The notes under the pieces were generated by a model, which was not told where the DNA came from, made no database searches, and was given only the letters and a program-made list of their open reading frames with translations. From contig MU646452.1 of NCBI GenBank assembly GCA_026770585.1, positions 131,072-144,027 of the forward strand: DNA of 12,956 bases. Direction: 5' to 3'. Both the position numbers and the translations under genes were made by a program. Below are positions 12,913-12,956 of this stretch, one piece after another. This DNA is from Baffinella frigidus (Eukaryota; Cryptophyceae; Cryptomonadales; Baffinellaceae). Each line of letters starts with the position of its first letter. The stretch's first letter is position 1.

Positions 12913-12956
12913 CGGTTGTCCTAGGGGGTGCGCTGTTTCTTATGGGCGAGGTACCC
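12911..12956. repeat. Tandem duplication of a family C right arm, cut by the window edge
   Basis: From TACGGTTGTCCTAGG onward this repeats 12862-12907 exactly, with a 49-bp period. It runs off the end of the window, so the number of copies is unknown. Confidence 0.85.

Noticed and set aside
1-12956. A multi-gene defence, biosynthetic or prophage-type system
   Set aside because: No cluster of functional genes is present; only three gene pieces can be supported and the rest is repeat.

Overview
This window looks like nuclear, repeat-dominated and probably subtelomeric DNA from a eukaryotic alga with a secondary red-derived plastid. Two predicted genes start with a signal peptide followed by phenylalanine at the expected cleavage point (Gly-Phe-Ala-Pro in one, Gly-Phe-Arg in the other). 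That is the bipartite plastid presequence known from stramenopiles, haptophytes and cryptophytes. The telomere-like heptamers are of the TTTAGGG type. A pelagophyte-like stramenopile would fit, but that assignment is inference. Only three gene pieces can be supported; most open frames lie inside palindromes or heptamer arrays and are not genes.

Layout. 1-66 is a CT microsatellite next to the last exon of an ankyrin-repeat gene on the minus strand (64-150). From about 150 to 3600 lies a patchwork of small non-coding inverted-repeat elements, a (CCCTACA)n block, a SINE-like repeat and a C-rich tract. 3706-4475 is a degenerate TTTAGGG array on the plus strand. 4500-6266 holds more foldback elements. 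6268-6896 (minus) is the best gene: a small protein with what looks like a three-step address (ER, plastid, then thylakoid or inner membrane), split by an apparent one-base frameshift. 6900-7950 is intergenic and rich in GTAC and GATC palindromes. 7956-8231 (plus) is exon 1 of a second ankyrin protein, also with a signal peptide. Its GT donor opens straight into heptamer repeats, which become a 2.7 kb degenerate CCCTAAA array (8618-11307). From 11311 to the end come an inverted-repeat unit enclosing a short TTTAGGG array, further MITE-like elements, a GA microsatellite and a tandem run of foldback elements.

The most interesting content is the set of short non-autonomous elements. At least seven families can be told apart by their terminal inverted repeats; I call them A to G. 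Family C is a near-complete palindrome of about 110-122 bp bounded by TA, with eight full and three partial copies. Families C, D and E have unrelated ends but share a central palindromic core around CCTAGGACCCTACNGTAGG. No transposase is visible, so mobility would have to be supplied from elsewhere. Some element ends lie at or near predicted exon boundaries, which raises the possibility of introner-type behaviour. The genes do not form an operon or visible pathway; what joins them is plastid targeting and an unstable, telomere-like setting.
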